DNA from: Acanthochlamys bracteata
Taxonomy: Eukaryota; Streptophyta; Magnoliopsida; Pandanales; Velloziaceae
Assembly (NCBI GenBank): GCA_019914995.1
Contig: CM034134.1
Span: forward strand, 2,684,145-2,748,144
Direction: 5' to 3'
Length of the DNA stretch: 64,000 bases
In this document: piece after piece, positions 1 to 11,894 of the stretch
How positions within the stretch are numbered: position 1 is the first letter of the stretch
How the letters are laid out: every line of letters begins with the position of its first letter
Translations under genes and position numbers: made by a program
The notes under the pieces: model-generated
Seen by the model: the letters and a program-made list of their open reading frames with translations, nothing else
What the model was told of the DNA's origin: nothing
Databases searched by the model: none

Positions 1-1085
1 ACACTTTTAACTTGTATAGGATAGAGCATGTCTAGTATTGATATATATTTAAGTAAGGGTATTATATTTATCATAGTTATCATAAATAAATAATTCTTAA
101 CTGTTTTGTCATCATCAGAAAGGGAGAGATTGTTGAAACTCTTCGTAGTTGATTTTGATGATAACAACACATTAAGAATTATGGTTTATGATTTAAGATG
201 GACTCACAAGTTGAAATCAAGTTATGCAGGAAAGGTGTCTATTCTACGAAAAGCAAAGAACAAGCAAGCTGGATCAAAACAAAATCGACACAGTCACCAA
301 ACAACCAGCTATTCATATACTGAGCGTATGAGATTGCATCGATAAAACAGAGGATCGGGCTCTGCTTTATAAAACTCCTAGTTAAGCCTTCACTCCCTAG
401 ATATTAAAGATATATACACTACTGAAGCAAATCACACTGCTTAATATCTACATAGAGACAAGCATCACTTTTATTCGAAAAAGGAGTCGGCTCAAGTTTT
501 AAGAAGAAAAGCAAAGCAGCAGATCCATTACACTAAGCAGAATTCCACTAACCGTAGTCAAGCATTCTGAAGATCCACCTCGATTGGAGCATTTTGAAGT
601 CATCTGCAAGGAAGAAAGCACTATAAAAAGGGGAGAAGTTGCATAACAGAAGGAAGCAAGCAAGAGCAGAAATTTCAAATCCAAATCTGACCTACAAGGA
701 ATTCATATTGCTGATCACTTACTGAGTATCATCATCTTCAGCAACCGTTTGATCTTCTCAATCGAAAACTTTATGATTGCTTATTTTATTTTGAGAATGA
801 TCATGTGCTAACACATGTTGTTACTAAACATACTATAACTGTGTGATAAAGAGTGCAAGGTGTATTTAGTAAAGAAACTCAGTTAGAGCTTCGAGATAGC
901 TTTTAGCCTTTGTAACAAGACTATATTGTTAATCAGAAAGAATAGGTTGCCCGATAGGCTAAAAAGAATTGTCTTGACGAAGAAACCTTTAATAATGTTT
1001 TTGGCGAAATATTTTATTCTTAATTTGTGTAGTTTATTAAAAATCTAGTTAGTTTTAGCTGTCATAGTAGAACAATCGTGGATAT
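1..1085 (+). mobile_element. 3' end of a Ty1/copia element with its 3' LTR
   Basis: The LTR begins at 131 with TGTTGAAACT, directly after a polypurine tract (117-130, AGAAAGGGAGAGAT) preceded by TTTTGTCATCATC. The same arrangement precedes the 3' LTRs of the three copia copies further along. The first LTR bases (TTTTGATGATAACA followed by TTAAGAAT) also match those copies, so this is a diverged relative. No coding sequence remains in bases 1-116. The right end is my estimate: no clear CA terminus or target duplication was found, and similarity fades between about 1050 and 1085. The rest of the element lies left of the window. Confidence 0.6.
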
Positions 1086-1756
1086 AATAAAAAAAGTTGT
1101 CAAACGACGTTAAATTTTTTTACATATTTTCTTTAACTTAAACAGCCATAATAACTCATCAGTAATGCTCAATGTCTGCAAAATATAATCTACTCATAGC
1201 CGGCGAACGAATTGCTGTTTGTAAAAATAACATCATTGCAAAAAAATTGTGTCTCAATTAAATTCAACTTTTTTCTCTTAAATTGATCTTGCAGAAGAAT
1301 CACCGATATCAAACATCCAGGAGTAACGATTAGTCACAGTGCAACACAGTGACAATCTTTGCGATGGCACTTATTACGTGAAACATTCAGAATGCATCAA
1401 TAACACAATCTAACACAAACTGTTCATAGAAGAAGACCGACTTTGATTTGGCATCAAGATGTCAATTATAACAACGTAAAGAACAGAATCCAGAGAAAAC
1501 AAATAAATATTACTGGCACATAACTGACATACTTTAAAATCACAGCCGTAAATTAGCTACAATTACCAGCTATCAAAGACCGTGATTAATAGCATCCATC
1601 ATACAATGCCTAATAGGAATCCAAAATAGCAACAAAAATCAAAATCCAGATATTAATTCTTCAAATTACTATGGTTGGCGATTTCAAAAACAACAGATAC
1701 AAAATGTCTTTCTGTGAACGGTTAAGGACATTCTACCATGTGCAAAGCACAAGCAG
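1086..1756. other. Intergenic / 3' flank of the GeBP-like gene
   Basis: No coding sequence or repeat structure recognised. The stretch just left of 1757 is downstream of the minus-strand GeBP-like gene and probably includes its 3' untranslated region. Short plus-strand ORFs starting at 1671 and 1738 run antisense into that gene and are shadows. Confidence 0.5.
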
Positions 1757-2791
1757 TCAGGGAGATGCATCACCGCGACTTAGAACTAATCGCGCACCCT
1801 CCTTCACAAGATCCAGAAAAGCCATGCCATTCTTCGTTGCGTCACTTCTGTTCTTCCTTATCTTACACTCCAACTTGGCAAGTTCTGCTGCGTCTGCTTC
1901 ATCCATACCTCTCCTCACGATAGCTGCTGGTTGAATCGGCATGCAATTAACGGTAAGCGCATGAAAGAGGTATGGATAAGCAACATCGATACCAACCAGT
2001 GGATCATCACTACTGTTTCTGCGGCGTTTAACACTCCTGGAAATTCCATCCAAGGCCTCATCACCGTCATTATCATCAGCATCACTGTCATAGCCGTTCT
2101 TCTTCAGTCTCCAGACACGTTTAGAAAGATTATAAGCTTCCTCCTCCTCCGCCTTCTTGAATTTAAGCTCATGCTTTCTTGAGTTTCTTCTAAATTTCTC
2201 CCTTAGCCTCCTAATTTTATTCTCCAACTGATTCTTCGTAAACTTAGAGCTACCTAAATAACTCTTCATGAACTCAAAGAGCCTATCCTTGTCCGTTTTT
2301 GAGTTCAAAGGATCTGTTCCTTGTTGAGTGTGATAATCAATAATTCCTTGAAGAATCTTCTCGCCATCAGCGTCACTCCAAACACGCTCTAATAGCATCG
2401 GCCTAGTCGCTGCCTCTCTGTTATCCTTCTGAGAAGACCTTCGCACTAGAGCAGATTTTACTGGTGAAGCAGTAGCAGCAGCGGTAGCCACTGTTCTGAG
2501 ACCAGGTTCATCGACGAAAGTGGAGCTGAGTGGTTTTACAACAGTGCCAATCTGGTCTCCAGAACCGGCACCAGATGGATTGCCGGTGCCGGGATCTGTA
2601 TGTCCGGTTTCATCACCGGAGGAAGATGAAGGTTGAGATATAACACTCTTAATCTTCTCAGAGGATGGCATCTGCTTCTTCAGTTTGTTATTCTTTTTCT
2701 TCTTCTTCTTGGCTTTCTTGGAAGAAGATGAGGAGAACAATTCAGCGGGGACCAGCGCTACGGAGGAGCTCGGGCGTTTATTTTTAGCCAT
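1757..2791 (-). CDS. GeBP / STOREKEEPER-like (DUF573) transcription factor
   Basis: Intact single-exon ORF of 344 residues, the only convincing intact host gene here. The N-terminus is serine- and lysine-rich, with a run of basic residues around 25-39 that could be a nuclear localisation signal. Residues about 134-230 match the DUF573 DNA-binding region of plant GLABROUS1 enhancer-binding protein-like factors: RVWSDADGEKILQGIIDY at the start, an FTKNQLENKIRRLREKF core and a W-R-L-K-K-NG end. An acidic/basic linker follows (about 235-260), then a conserved-looking C-terminal tail with ELAKLECKIRKNRS. The family are plant-specific nuclear proteins linked to trichome development and hormone response. 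The first ATG after an untranslated leader was chosen; the length fits the family. No specific paralogue can be named. A TATA-like TATAATTAA lies upstream on this strand near 2985, which is weak evidence for a promoter. Confidence 0.9.
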   Translation of the reverse strand: MAKNKRPSSSVALVPAELFSSSSSKKAKKKKKKNNKLKKQMPSSEKIKSVISQPSSSSGDETGHTDPGTGNPSGAGSGDQIGTVVKPLSSTFVDEPGLRTVATAAATASPVKSALVRRSSQKDNREAATRPMLLERVWSDADGEKILQGIIDYHTQQGTDPLNSKTDKDRLFEFMKSYLGSSKFTKNQLENKIRRLREKFRRNSRKHELKFKKAEEEEAYNLSKRVWRLKKNGYDSDADDNDGDEALDGISRSVKRRRNSSDDPLVGIDVAYPYLFHALTVNCMPIQPAAIVRRGMDEADAAELAKLECKIRKNRSDATKNGMAFLDLVKEGARLVLSRGDASP

Positions 2792-4701
2792 TTGCGTCTG
2801 GAAGTTGAAGAGAAAAATCTGGAGGAGTTGGAGCGGTGGTGAAGCAATGTAGGAGAAGAACAGGACTGTACAAATAGGGTTGAGGTGAATTGGGAAGAAG
2901 GAAAGGTGTCGTGTTAGATTTGGTGTTAGATTTGCTTCTATTGGGAAGTGGAAAGACTGTTGCTTAGAAATATGAGCTTTTTAATTAATTATAAACGTGA
3001 AATAAAATAAAACAAATAAAATATATTTGTGCGTATATAGCAATCGTATCGGTAACAATGGCAATAGTTATAACTACGAAAAAGCCTTATACGATATCTC
3101 TTCTACGGATTCCTTTAGAATTACTTGAAACTTTTTGAAATAAAAATATTTATACTTTTTAAAAAATAAATTTTATTTTTTTAGTTTTTAAAAAAATAAA
3201 TTTTTCTTTTAGTTTTAAAAAAATAAAAATATGTAATAAAAAAAATTTTTTATGTAAAATTTTACACTATTTAAATTTTTTAAAATTTTTTTTAAATACT
3301 TATCAAATTTGTATTAAAAATGTAAAAAAAAAAATTAAAAAGTAACGTTTAGAATACATTTCTAAAAAAAATTATATAAATCTTAAGCAGTATTTTGAAA
3401 AAAAAATACTAAAACAAATATTATTTATAAGAAGTTTTGAAAAATTAATTTTTTAAAATCTAATAATATTAAATTTTTATAATATAAACTTTTATATTTT
3501 TTAAAATTTGAAATGTTTTTTAAATTATTTTAAAATATGAAAATATAATATAAAAAATAACGTATAACAATGTCGACCAGCCATTTCAATTTTATTGAAA
3601 AATTAACTAAGTTTCAAAAAATAGTTAGAAATAACAAAAAGATAATATATGGTCCAACTAGTATTTTTAAAATCATAGTGTTTTGAGAATGATATAAAAT
3701 GATTTTTTCTAAAAATTAACTTTTTATTAAAAATAAGCTGTTTAATTAAAAAATAATAAAAAATATATATATATATAAATTAATTACCCTAAAGTTTTTT
3801 ATATTTCTTATTTTAAATTAGATTTTCAAAAATTTTTAAAAATATATAAAATTAAACTATTAAAAAATATTTATTTGATATGAAATACCAGCACGCCCTT
3901 ACAGGACATTTCCTAAAAGTTAGATTCTGCATATCAATTTATTACTGATATAAACTTACTTTTCAAATTCTCATAGTTTACTTTCAAAAACCTAATAAAT
4001 GAGAAGAAAAACAGCAGGTGAAAAGTTTCGTGGACGGACGAAATAAGGTGCGTGTTTATCGAGCTTAGAAATTAATTTTTTTTAATTATTTCACTTAATA
4101 TAAAGTAATTAACTAAACTAAAAAGTTTTCATCCAAAATTTTGTTCTAGAAATTAAATTTTAAATTTTAAATTCCACTTTTAACATTCTTTAATATAAAA
4201 AATAAATAGAAATCTTTAAATTAATTTTAAACTTTACTTTTATCAAATTTATTTTTATAAATTTATTTTCAAAAAAAATTTATAGATTTAACAAACACAT
4301 AAAAAAAGACGTTATGAATTACTTCAAAATAAATATTTACAGATAATTTCAAAAATTAATTACAAGAATGAAAGCCGGTTAAGTGCAAAGTTATATTCAA
4401 AAAAACATTTAAAACAATTTGGTTGAATTTTTAAAATATTATTAAATAGATTGCATCTCTTTAATAAATTATTTGTAGTACTTTAGATAATACTTTTAAA
4501 ATTTTGTTAAAATAAAATAAATATATATTATAAAATTTTAAATTTATTATTTTATTATATTTTATGTAATAAATATATTTTACAAGATTATAAAATATTT
4601 TTATTTAAAAATTTCTTTGAATAATTATGAGCATACTCTACGACCTTTAGCATAATTAGGTCCTCCAAATAATTCTACTCAAAAGAAGCTCATACAATTT
4701 T
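2792..4701. other. AT-rich intergenic region
   Basis: Bases 2792-3000 are the upstream region of the GeBP-like gene and probably hold its promoter. From about 3120 to 4700 the DNA is extremely AT-rich with long A and T runs. I see no ORF, inverted repeat or recognisable transposon. Confidence 0.5.
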
Positions 4702-5266
4702 TAGGGATGATAAATTTTGACCTTTTGAAAATTTGATCAGAAATCGATCCGAAAAGTCGGACTCGGATCAAACTTTAGTTAGATTTTGGTCGATTTTGTG
4801 TCGACTCGAAACTGAACCGAAAATTTAAATAGGTTCAGATCAGGTTCGAGTTGACCCGAAATTTATCCGTTTAAACCAAATAATTATTTATATAGTATAT
4901 ATTATTTAATAATTAAAAAATAGTAGTATAAATTTTAAATTTAATTTGTATATATATTTTTAATTTATCTAATTTAACTAATTTTCACTTAACTTATAAA
5001 TTTTTATCAAAATTAATATTTTTTAAATATATCATATTTAATAATTTTTATATATTATTGCTAAAAATTAATATTTATAAATTTATTTAATAATTTTAAT
5101 TATTGAATGGATCGACCCGATTTTGATCCGATTATTAAAAAATTGGGTTAGGGTTGACACTTTTGATCCATATAAATAAATAGGTCAGGTTTTAGTTGAA
5201 CAATTTTGATCCAATTATTATATGGGTCGGTCCGAAACCAATTCATATACTCGAATTGCCACCCCT
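4702..5266. mobile_element. hAT-type MITE (non-autonomous)
   Basis: About 565 bp with short inverted ends: TAGGGATGATAA on the left and, read on the minus strand, TAGGGGTGGCAA on the right. Just inside both ends are GC-richer blocks with GACCCG/CGATCC motifs. Flanks CAATTTTT and ACATTTTT are an imperfect 8-bp match, so the target duplication is degraded or the ends are slightly misplaced. No coding capacity. TAGGG(A/G)TGGCAA-type ends with 8-bp duplications are typical of plant hAT elements. Confidence 0.5.
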
Positions 5267-6329
5267 ACATTTTTTAGTCAAATGACTATTCGATCTTTCC
5301 AGAGGCCTACCTCATTCTCTCTAAACAGCCGGTTCCAAACGTTTTGTCCTTATGAGAATATATACTTTTCAACACATTTGGCACACGCAGAAACCATCGA
5401 TCCAAACATTTAATCGGTTCAATTCTATAAATACTAGATATATAAATGATCCATCTTAATTCGGGCGTACATGTTTTGACTCGATTGATCCGGACAATCT
5501 GTCCGTCTGGATCAATCCTTAATGAATTAAAAAACTTTTTACTAGTCTTCGATTGATTGCAGTGGAACTATCTCTTTTCGTGCCAGAAGTCATATCGAAT
5601 CTTCTACCTTCAAATTCATTGCAGCAACCACAGCAACAACATCTAAAGAAGAAGAGATCGCTTGCACCAATGCATCCATCCCGTCTGTTAGCTATTTTTT
5701 GCTTCCATTTTCATCTAGGTTTTGCTCTGGACGATCGCTCCGGTTTCGGCTCCAACTATCGGCATCAACAATTAATGGCAGAAATTTTTTACATATACTC
5801 GACACCCTAATTCTCCTATAATCCAACCTATACCAAACCTGCAGGATCAACTTCTCCATCTCTCCAATATGGTTGCACACTTGACCATCAACCTCCTAGA
5901 TCACCGACAAGGGTTATGCCCAGTCCAACTTGGGCTACGCACTCTGGAAAGCTCCTTAGCCAACCTCGCCATCACACCGAACCTACCCACCTCCACCCCG
6001 TTCCTTTCCACCATACTTGCACCAATCATACCCACGACATCTACCTCTCCACCCTCCACTTGGCCTCATCTTATCCTCTATGAACCCCCGCTCAATTAGT
6101 AATTATCCTCCCACCCGGTTCCTTTCCACCACAAGCTCTCCAACTGTTATTTTGCTCAACCTACTAGCCCCTCTCAGTTGAACTTTTCCCTAGGCCACTA
6201 GTTTTCTTCATTCGGCTCCTTCCATGTTGGCTAGCAACCTTCTACACTACCTAAAACAGGCCAACCGTTGGGCCAACCCAATCCACCAACTCAACTCTCC
6301 TCACTACTAATCGTCAACTCTATAGACAC
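5267..6329. other. Degenerate stretch, possibly 5' part of the gypsy gag relic
   Basis: No open gene. From about 5560 the plus strand becomes glutamine/proline/serine-rich in several frames with many stops. This would suit the low-complexity N-terminal part of the gag that becomes recognisable after 6330, but I cannot align it. Short ORFs at 5553-5810 and 5869-6099 have no recognisable features. Confidence 0.3.
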
Positions 6330-7390
6330 ATACCCCTCTCCCTCCAGCAGAACAACAGTACTACATTCCACGTGATAAAGATAAGTTCCCGACTTTTTAT
6401 GAAACCACTCCTCATGAATGGATCTACTCGGCCAACCACTATTTTAGGTACTACCAAACACCACCATAGGAAAAAGTCTTTGTTGCTTAAATGTATCTCC
6501 ATGATGAGGAAAATCGTTGATACCAAAAGTGTGGAAGCGACAATGCCAATCAGTCTTGGGAGGACCTCACTAATGCCATTATTTTCCAATTCGGGTCTAT
6601 CATTTTCGGGAATCTAAGTTATGCTCTTAAGCAATTCACACAGACGAGTTCAGCTTCGGACTACCAAAAAGCATTCGAGGACTTACGTATTCAGATTCCA
6701 CTCTATGCTGAGGAGGATCTCATTGGGCATTTTTGTGGATTTTCTCACTGTATCTCATGTCAAGAGAGCCGACTTCTCTTCAACAAGCTTATCAACGTTT
6801 GTATGAGCTTAAGCACTCGTACAAGTCCCCCTCTCAACGTTCTTCGTGTTTTCCCTCTGGCTACACTTGTTTCTCACTGTCAATGGTTAGTGCTTCCACC
6901 TCTACCTCCCCTGCACTATCCGGTAGATCTCGACTCTAGAGCCAACCAGCTAGCCGCTCACGTCCAGTCCTATTTGCTGCAGAAATCAGTAACCGCAAAG
7001 CGCGTGGCCTTTGCCTCTAGTGCAATGAGAAATACAACAGGGGTCACCGTTGTGTCTACAAGTTATATGCCCTTATAGGTGACGATAACTTAGTCAAGGA
7101 CATTGCCGAAGCTGTCGATGACTGCACTGATTTTCCTGATGATGACGCTAAACTATCCCTCAGCGCGATGTATAACATGGTTGGCCCTCAAACCAACGGA
7201 GTTGTAGGGACGATCAAACAGCAAGAGGTGTTCATTTCGATTGACTTGGGTACAACCCACAATTTTATTGCGGAGCACTTAGCCAAGCATTTGCGTCTTC
7301 CCTCTTCAGTGGGAAGGTGTTTACATGTAGAGCTCGTTGACGGTCAGCCTCACTCCATTGATAGAATTTATAGCACGATTTTAAGATCCT
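6330..7390 (+). pseudogene. Ty3/gypsy gag-protease relic
   Basis: Read across several frames, the translation gives a recognisable retrotransposon gag core: FYETTPHEWIYSANHYFRYY, then SWEDLTNAII and ALKQFTQTSSASDYQKAFED. A damaged zinc-knuckle region (GLC..CNEKYNRGHRC-like) follows, then a pepsin-like protease segment at 7168-7380. In the protease, the position of the catalytic D-x-G reads SIDLGTTHNFIAEHLAKHL (D-L-G-T instead of D-G/S-G-S). This order is that of plant Ty3/gypsy gag-protease polyproteins. It breaks off at about 7375-7390 with no RT, RNase H or integrase, and no LTR was found on either side. Many frameshifts and stops show it is old and dead. Confidence 0.7.
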
Positions 7391-8109
<719 letters not shown>

Positions 8110-8733
8110 CATAGTTGTAAAATCCGGACCGGTCCGTCCGAGTCGACCCGAAAATCGTCGACCCGGAGCATAAATCGGTCCGAATTTGTAATAGAACTGT
8201 TTATGCAATCGACCCGCTCTGACCCATTTTGACCCATTTCAATCCGGTCGACCCGCTCGCCCGGGTCAAACCGGATTAAATTAAATTTTAAAAAATTTAA
8301 ATTTGTGATATATTGATGCAAAAATAATTATTAGTAGTCTTATATTGAAATATAATATGTAGTTTAAGTTTTACATTTGGATGTGATAATAAAAAAAAAT
8401 AAGTTTGTTATATTTTATTTGTAAATATTTATTATTAGTGATTTTTAAGTTCTTATATTACTAATTCTATTAAATTGTAAGAACAATAATAAAATTATTT
8501 CAAAATAAAAAATTTCTTTTAAATTTATTATTTAAAATATTTTTTATTTTTCTATATATTTTTGTTAGTTTATTTTTCTTTTATGCTTTCTAATAAAGAA
8601 AAATAATAAGCGTTCGTGCTACCGTCAATACTTTGATATTTTTAATATAACGGTTCAACCAGTTGATCCGACGGGTACCTGTTGACTCAGACAATTGCTC
8701 GGTTCAATGTCCAGTCCGTTTTTTATAACTATG
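8110..8733. mobile_element. hAT-type MITE with perfect 8-bp target duplication
   Basis: 624-bp element. The left end reads CATAGTTGTAAAATCCGGAC; the right end on the minus strand reads CATAGTTATAAAAAACGGAC, so the inverted ends match closely over about 20 bp. It is bounded by ATGAGAAC at 8102-8109 and 8734-8741, an exact 8-bp direct duplication as made by hAT transposases. GC-rich GACCCG motif clusters lie inside both ends and the middle is AT-rich. No coding capacity. Confidence 0.85.
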
Positions 8734-8741
8734 ATGAGAAC

Positions 8742-9826
8742 TAATTTGCAGTTCATAAAACAAGACATAACCACTCTTATATCTATAACGGCCACTAATG
8801 CACAATTTAGGTTAGGGTTTCATTTATCCATCCGTTTACTACTTAATCCTCTAACACGCATCTCAAAATATCCAAATCAATGCTAAGGCTAGCAAGTTGG
8901 AAAGCTTATCTAGATAAGGAATAATGGACACCAAGTTAGCATCCGAATTGACGCAACGATCCATACCAATTCTCGATCGTGAGAAAACGCCAGCATCACG
9001 GGCTCTGTTTTGCTTGCCAGGTTCTGGCGATGTTTATGAATGCAGCCGGAGGGAAAATTTCAGCAACAAAAAAGGAGCAGTAGTAGTAGCAGAGCTTAGT
9101 AGAGAAAACGGGCAGCTAGATGAGGGAACCGGCAGCCGGAACCGGTTAATCGTGCAATGGTACCAGAAGCTTAGACGCCCAGATATTTGGATTGAAATTG
9201 AGGCTCAATCGGGCAAGGGAGAGTAACAAGGGAGCAAGGAAATACATTGCCCCAGCTGGCGGAATCGAATCACCGGCGGTTGTGGCTAGACGCAAATCCG
9301 GTGCCTAACTCGCACGCTCCTTGACGACGCGGTTCGAGCTAAGCAGCAGTTCTTGTGTCAGGGAGGAAAAGACAGCTACGAGCAGCCACAAAAACGCTCA
9401 GGCAGCAAGAGAAAAGTGATTTGGATGGCTCGATGCGTTCAGATCTCTGGCGAAAGGTCGTCGACGAACTCGTGTCGCTTGAGCACACGTGAGCTCGATT
9501 GCATGACATCGGGCAACACTTGAGTCTGCAAGAGTGAGGAAAAGACAGTCAGAGAGAAAGGAGTGAGATTCTGGCATTGGAGAGGATTAAGGGAAGAAGG
9601 ATACGAGAGGATAGAGTATCGCTGCATGGAAGGACGCCAAGTAGGTAATGGAGGGAGAAAAGCTTAGATAGTAGCGGAGACAAAAAAGTAAAAAGAAATA
9701 AGATAAGGATTTCCAAAAAGAAGGAAGAAAATTGGACTTGGACCCATTTAGATTTAAGAGTGGTAGCCCAACACAGAGAATGCTATTACCGAACCTACCC
9801 CTGCAATAAGATTTAGGGTATGACAT
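8742..9826 (+). other. Unidentified GC-richer block with a 100-residue ORF and a gypsy-LTR-like end
   Basis: This block stands out from its AT-rich surroundings. It contains an ORF at 8924-9226 (100 residues, charged, no motif I recognise) that may be chance. The right edge, GGGTATGACA at about 9816-9825, looks like the sense-strand end of Ty3/gypsy LTRs such as element A (GGGTGTGACA). Purine-rich GAGGAAAAGACAG-type sequence at 9365-9700 resembles LTR leader sequence. No partner LTR, primer site or polypurine tract was seen. It could be a solo or broken LTR, or an old gene fragment. Confidence 0.25.
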
Positions 9827-11659
9827 TCAATAACTAACTTTGATCAGTAGCATTATCTTTGGCTAAGACTTAAATTTAGAGTTCTCAAATAAAAACTGTT
9901 GTTTATATATTTTTACTTAAAAAATGAATTTTTTATTAGAAAGTTATTTTTTTTGAATTCTGTTTAGATAATTTTTATTATTTAAAATTTGTTCGTAAAA
10001 AAAAATTAAAAATATATTTGATTAAATTTGTGCTAATAAATAAATAAAATATTTAATAATTAAAATATTCTTAAATATATAATAAATAATATATTATTAA
10101 ATTTCTTATATTTTATGCATTATCTAATTTTTAATTAAATTTATTATATATTTTTATAATACTTTCTATTTAATATTTATTATATTAATATTTATAAATC
10201 TATTAACAAATATATTTATTACTATTATTATTATTATATGCAAATAGATGGTACTAAATTATTATTAAATAATAATAATTCTTCAAATGTGATATTATAA
10301 TATTTGTAGACATTCTGATATATGCAAATAGAATAGCCACGACTTAATGAAAGATTCTTTATTTATTTATTTATTTATTTTGTTCTAGTCATAGATGAAT
10401 TCTTTCATTCATTGAAGTATGTGAATCACATATTTTGATCGACTCAGAATAAGCCATTGAATTTCATCCAAAGATCATCAAAGAATGTAATACAATCATA
10501 TAATTAGCAATCCTACACTTTTTACAAGCATACGATGAAGAAATTAATAAAAAAAGAAATTCACAAAAACGAGTCGGGGATGCTATTATAATTCTCGAGC
10601 ACCCCTTCATCTTGTCAGGCAACTTGACAACAACGAGAAACAGACCATAGCCATCCAACAATCCACCAGCCAGCAGTTGAGGAGTCCTGACAACTCCAAC
10701 TACTTCTGTATTTCTTTTTTTTTTGTTTGAGTTGGTAATCATCCATCTATCCAAACAGCAATTTGGCTACGTAGCTACGGCATTTTCCTAGTATTTGCAG
10801 CAGTAAATAGAACTTGTTTTAGTTGGAAAAGGAAGTATACGTATCATGTCAATTCATGGTGACATCTCAGCAACTACAGGAATAATTTATATAGAACAAT
10901 ATACATGTTACCTAACTCATAGAATTTTATATGGCACCACACAACTTACTAGAAGCCACATTGCAACGTTCTAGAATTTATATAGCTACAGGTTTCAAAC
11001 ACTTACACTAGATCATAGTTCTTTAGCATGTTTTCAATCTTCATACCTAACAAGAAGATGCAAGCTAGCTAACAATTCAGGTCTAACTGTTCTTTTGATG
11101 AGTGAGAGTGAGTTAGCTAAAAACAAGAATGAAGTTTAATACAGATGCTACATATCAACACTATAGATGAATGCAATAAAGAAATCTATATAAAGTATAA
11201 TGAAAATAACAAAAGGAATTCCTGTAACCTACTGTCTGCACTTTCCAGTCTATAATGACATTGCATCACTACATAATTGGAATCTACGAGTTCATCATGC
11301 AACAAGCTTGATAAAAAATTTCTAGAAAGTAATTATTACTTAAACCTAGTTGATAGAAACAGAACAATCCATTCGAAATATGTATATAGCCAGAACTTCT
11401 CTCCTAATTAGCTAGAATGAAACTTCAAAGGCATTTATGTCCTGAATCCTACCAACAGAGAACGTTATACTCACTCCAAGCATATATAACCATCAGATAC
11501 CAAATCCTACCAATTCCATTGACACATTGGACTTATAAAAACCACAAAACACATACATAAAACAAGCACAAATCCGACCAGCTAAATCATGCAAAACACA
11601 ATTTATCAAGATCAACAACTGAACACATTGTTTGATTTATGAAGTTTCAAAGTAGTACC
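9827..11659. other. Intergenic region, no supported gene
   Basis: AT-rich with simple repeats (TTA runs near 10215-10275, TTTA runs at 10358-10380). A 96-residue minus-strand ORF at 10464-10754 contains a fairly hydrophobic middle but no domain I recognise; it could be the damaged 3' end of a gene. From 10800 to 11640 nothing coding was seen. Confidence 0.4.
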
Positions 11660-11894
11660 AATCGTTGAGAGAAGAGATCGATCAAGTAGACAGGGGGGAA
11701 GTTCTCGTGACAGGACATTGAAGAAGAAACCGAAGAATCATCGTCGATGATGGGTTTCATGAGCATGAAGGGAGATCTTTAGTTTCTTCAAGCGGGTCAT
11801 CGTCGACATCAATGGTGCTCAGATGTATGTAGGAGCAGCGTTCCAACGAAGCGAAGAAGGCAGAAGCAAAGCTTGTACCCAACCAGCTCGCCAT
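11660..11894 (-). pseudogene. Small plant protein gene, probably frameshifted
   Basis: From an ATG at 11894 the minus strand encodes [20 protein letters not shown], then [14 protein letters not shown], stopping at 11757 after 45 residues. Just before the stop another frame takes over cleanly: it contains [20 protein letters not shown] and ends with LIDLFSQRLVLL near 11660. Two frames that are each protein-like and abut suggest one original ORF of about 75 residues with a single-base indel near 11770. I do not recognise the family. The alternative is a chance arrangement or a real 45-residue product. Upstream (11895-12000) is purine-rich leader-like sequence. Confidence 0.35.

Noticed and set aside
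1671-2182. Three plus-strand ORFs
   Set aside because: They lie antisense to the well-supported GeBP-like gene and have no domain.
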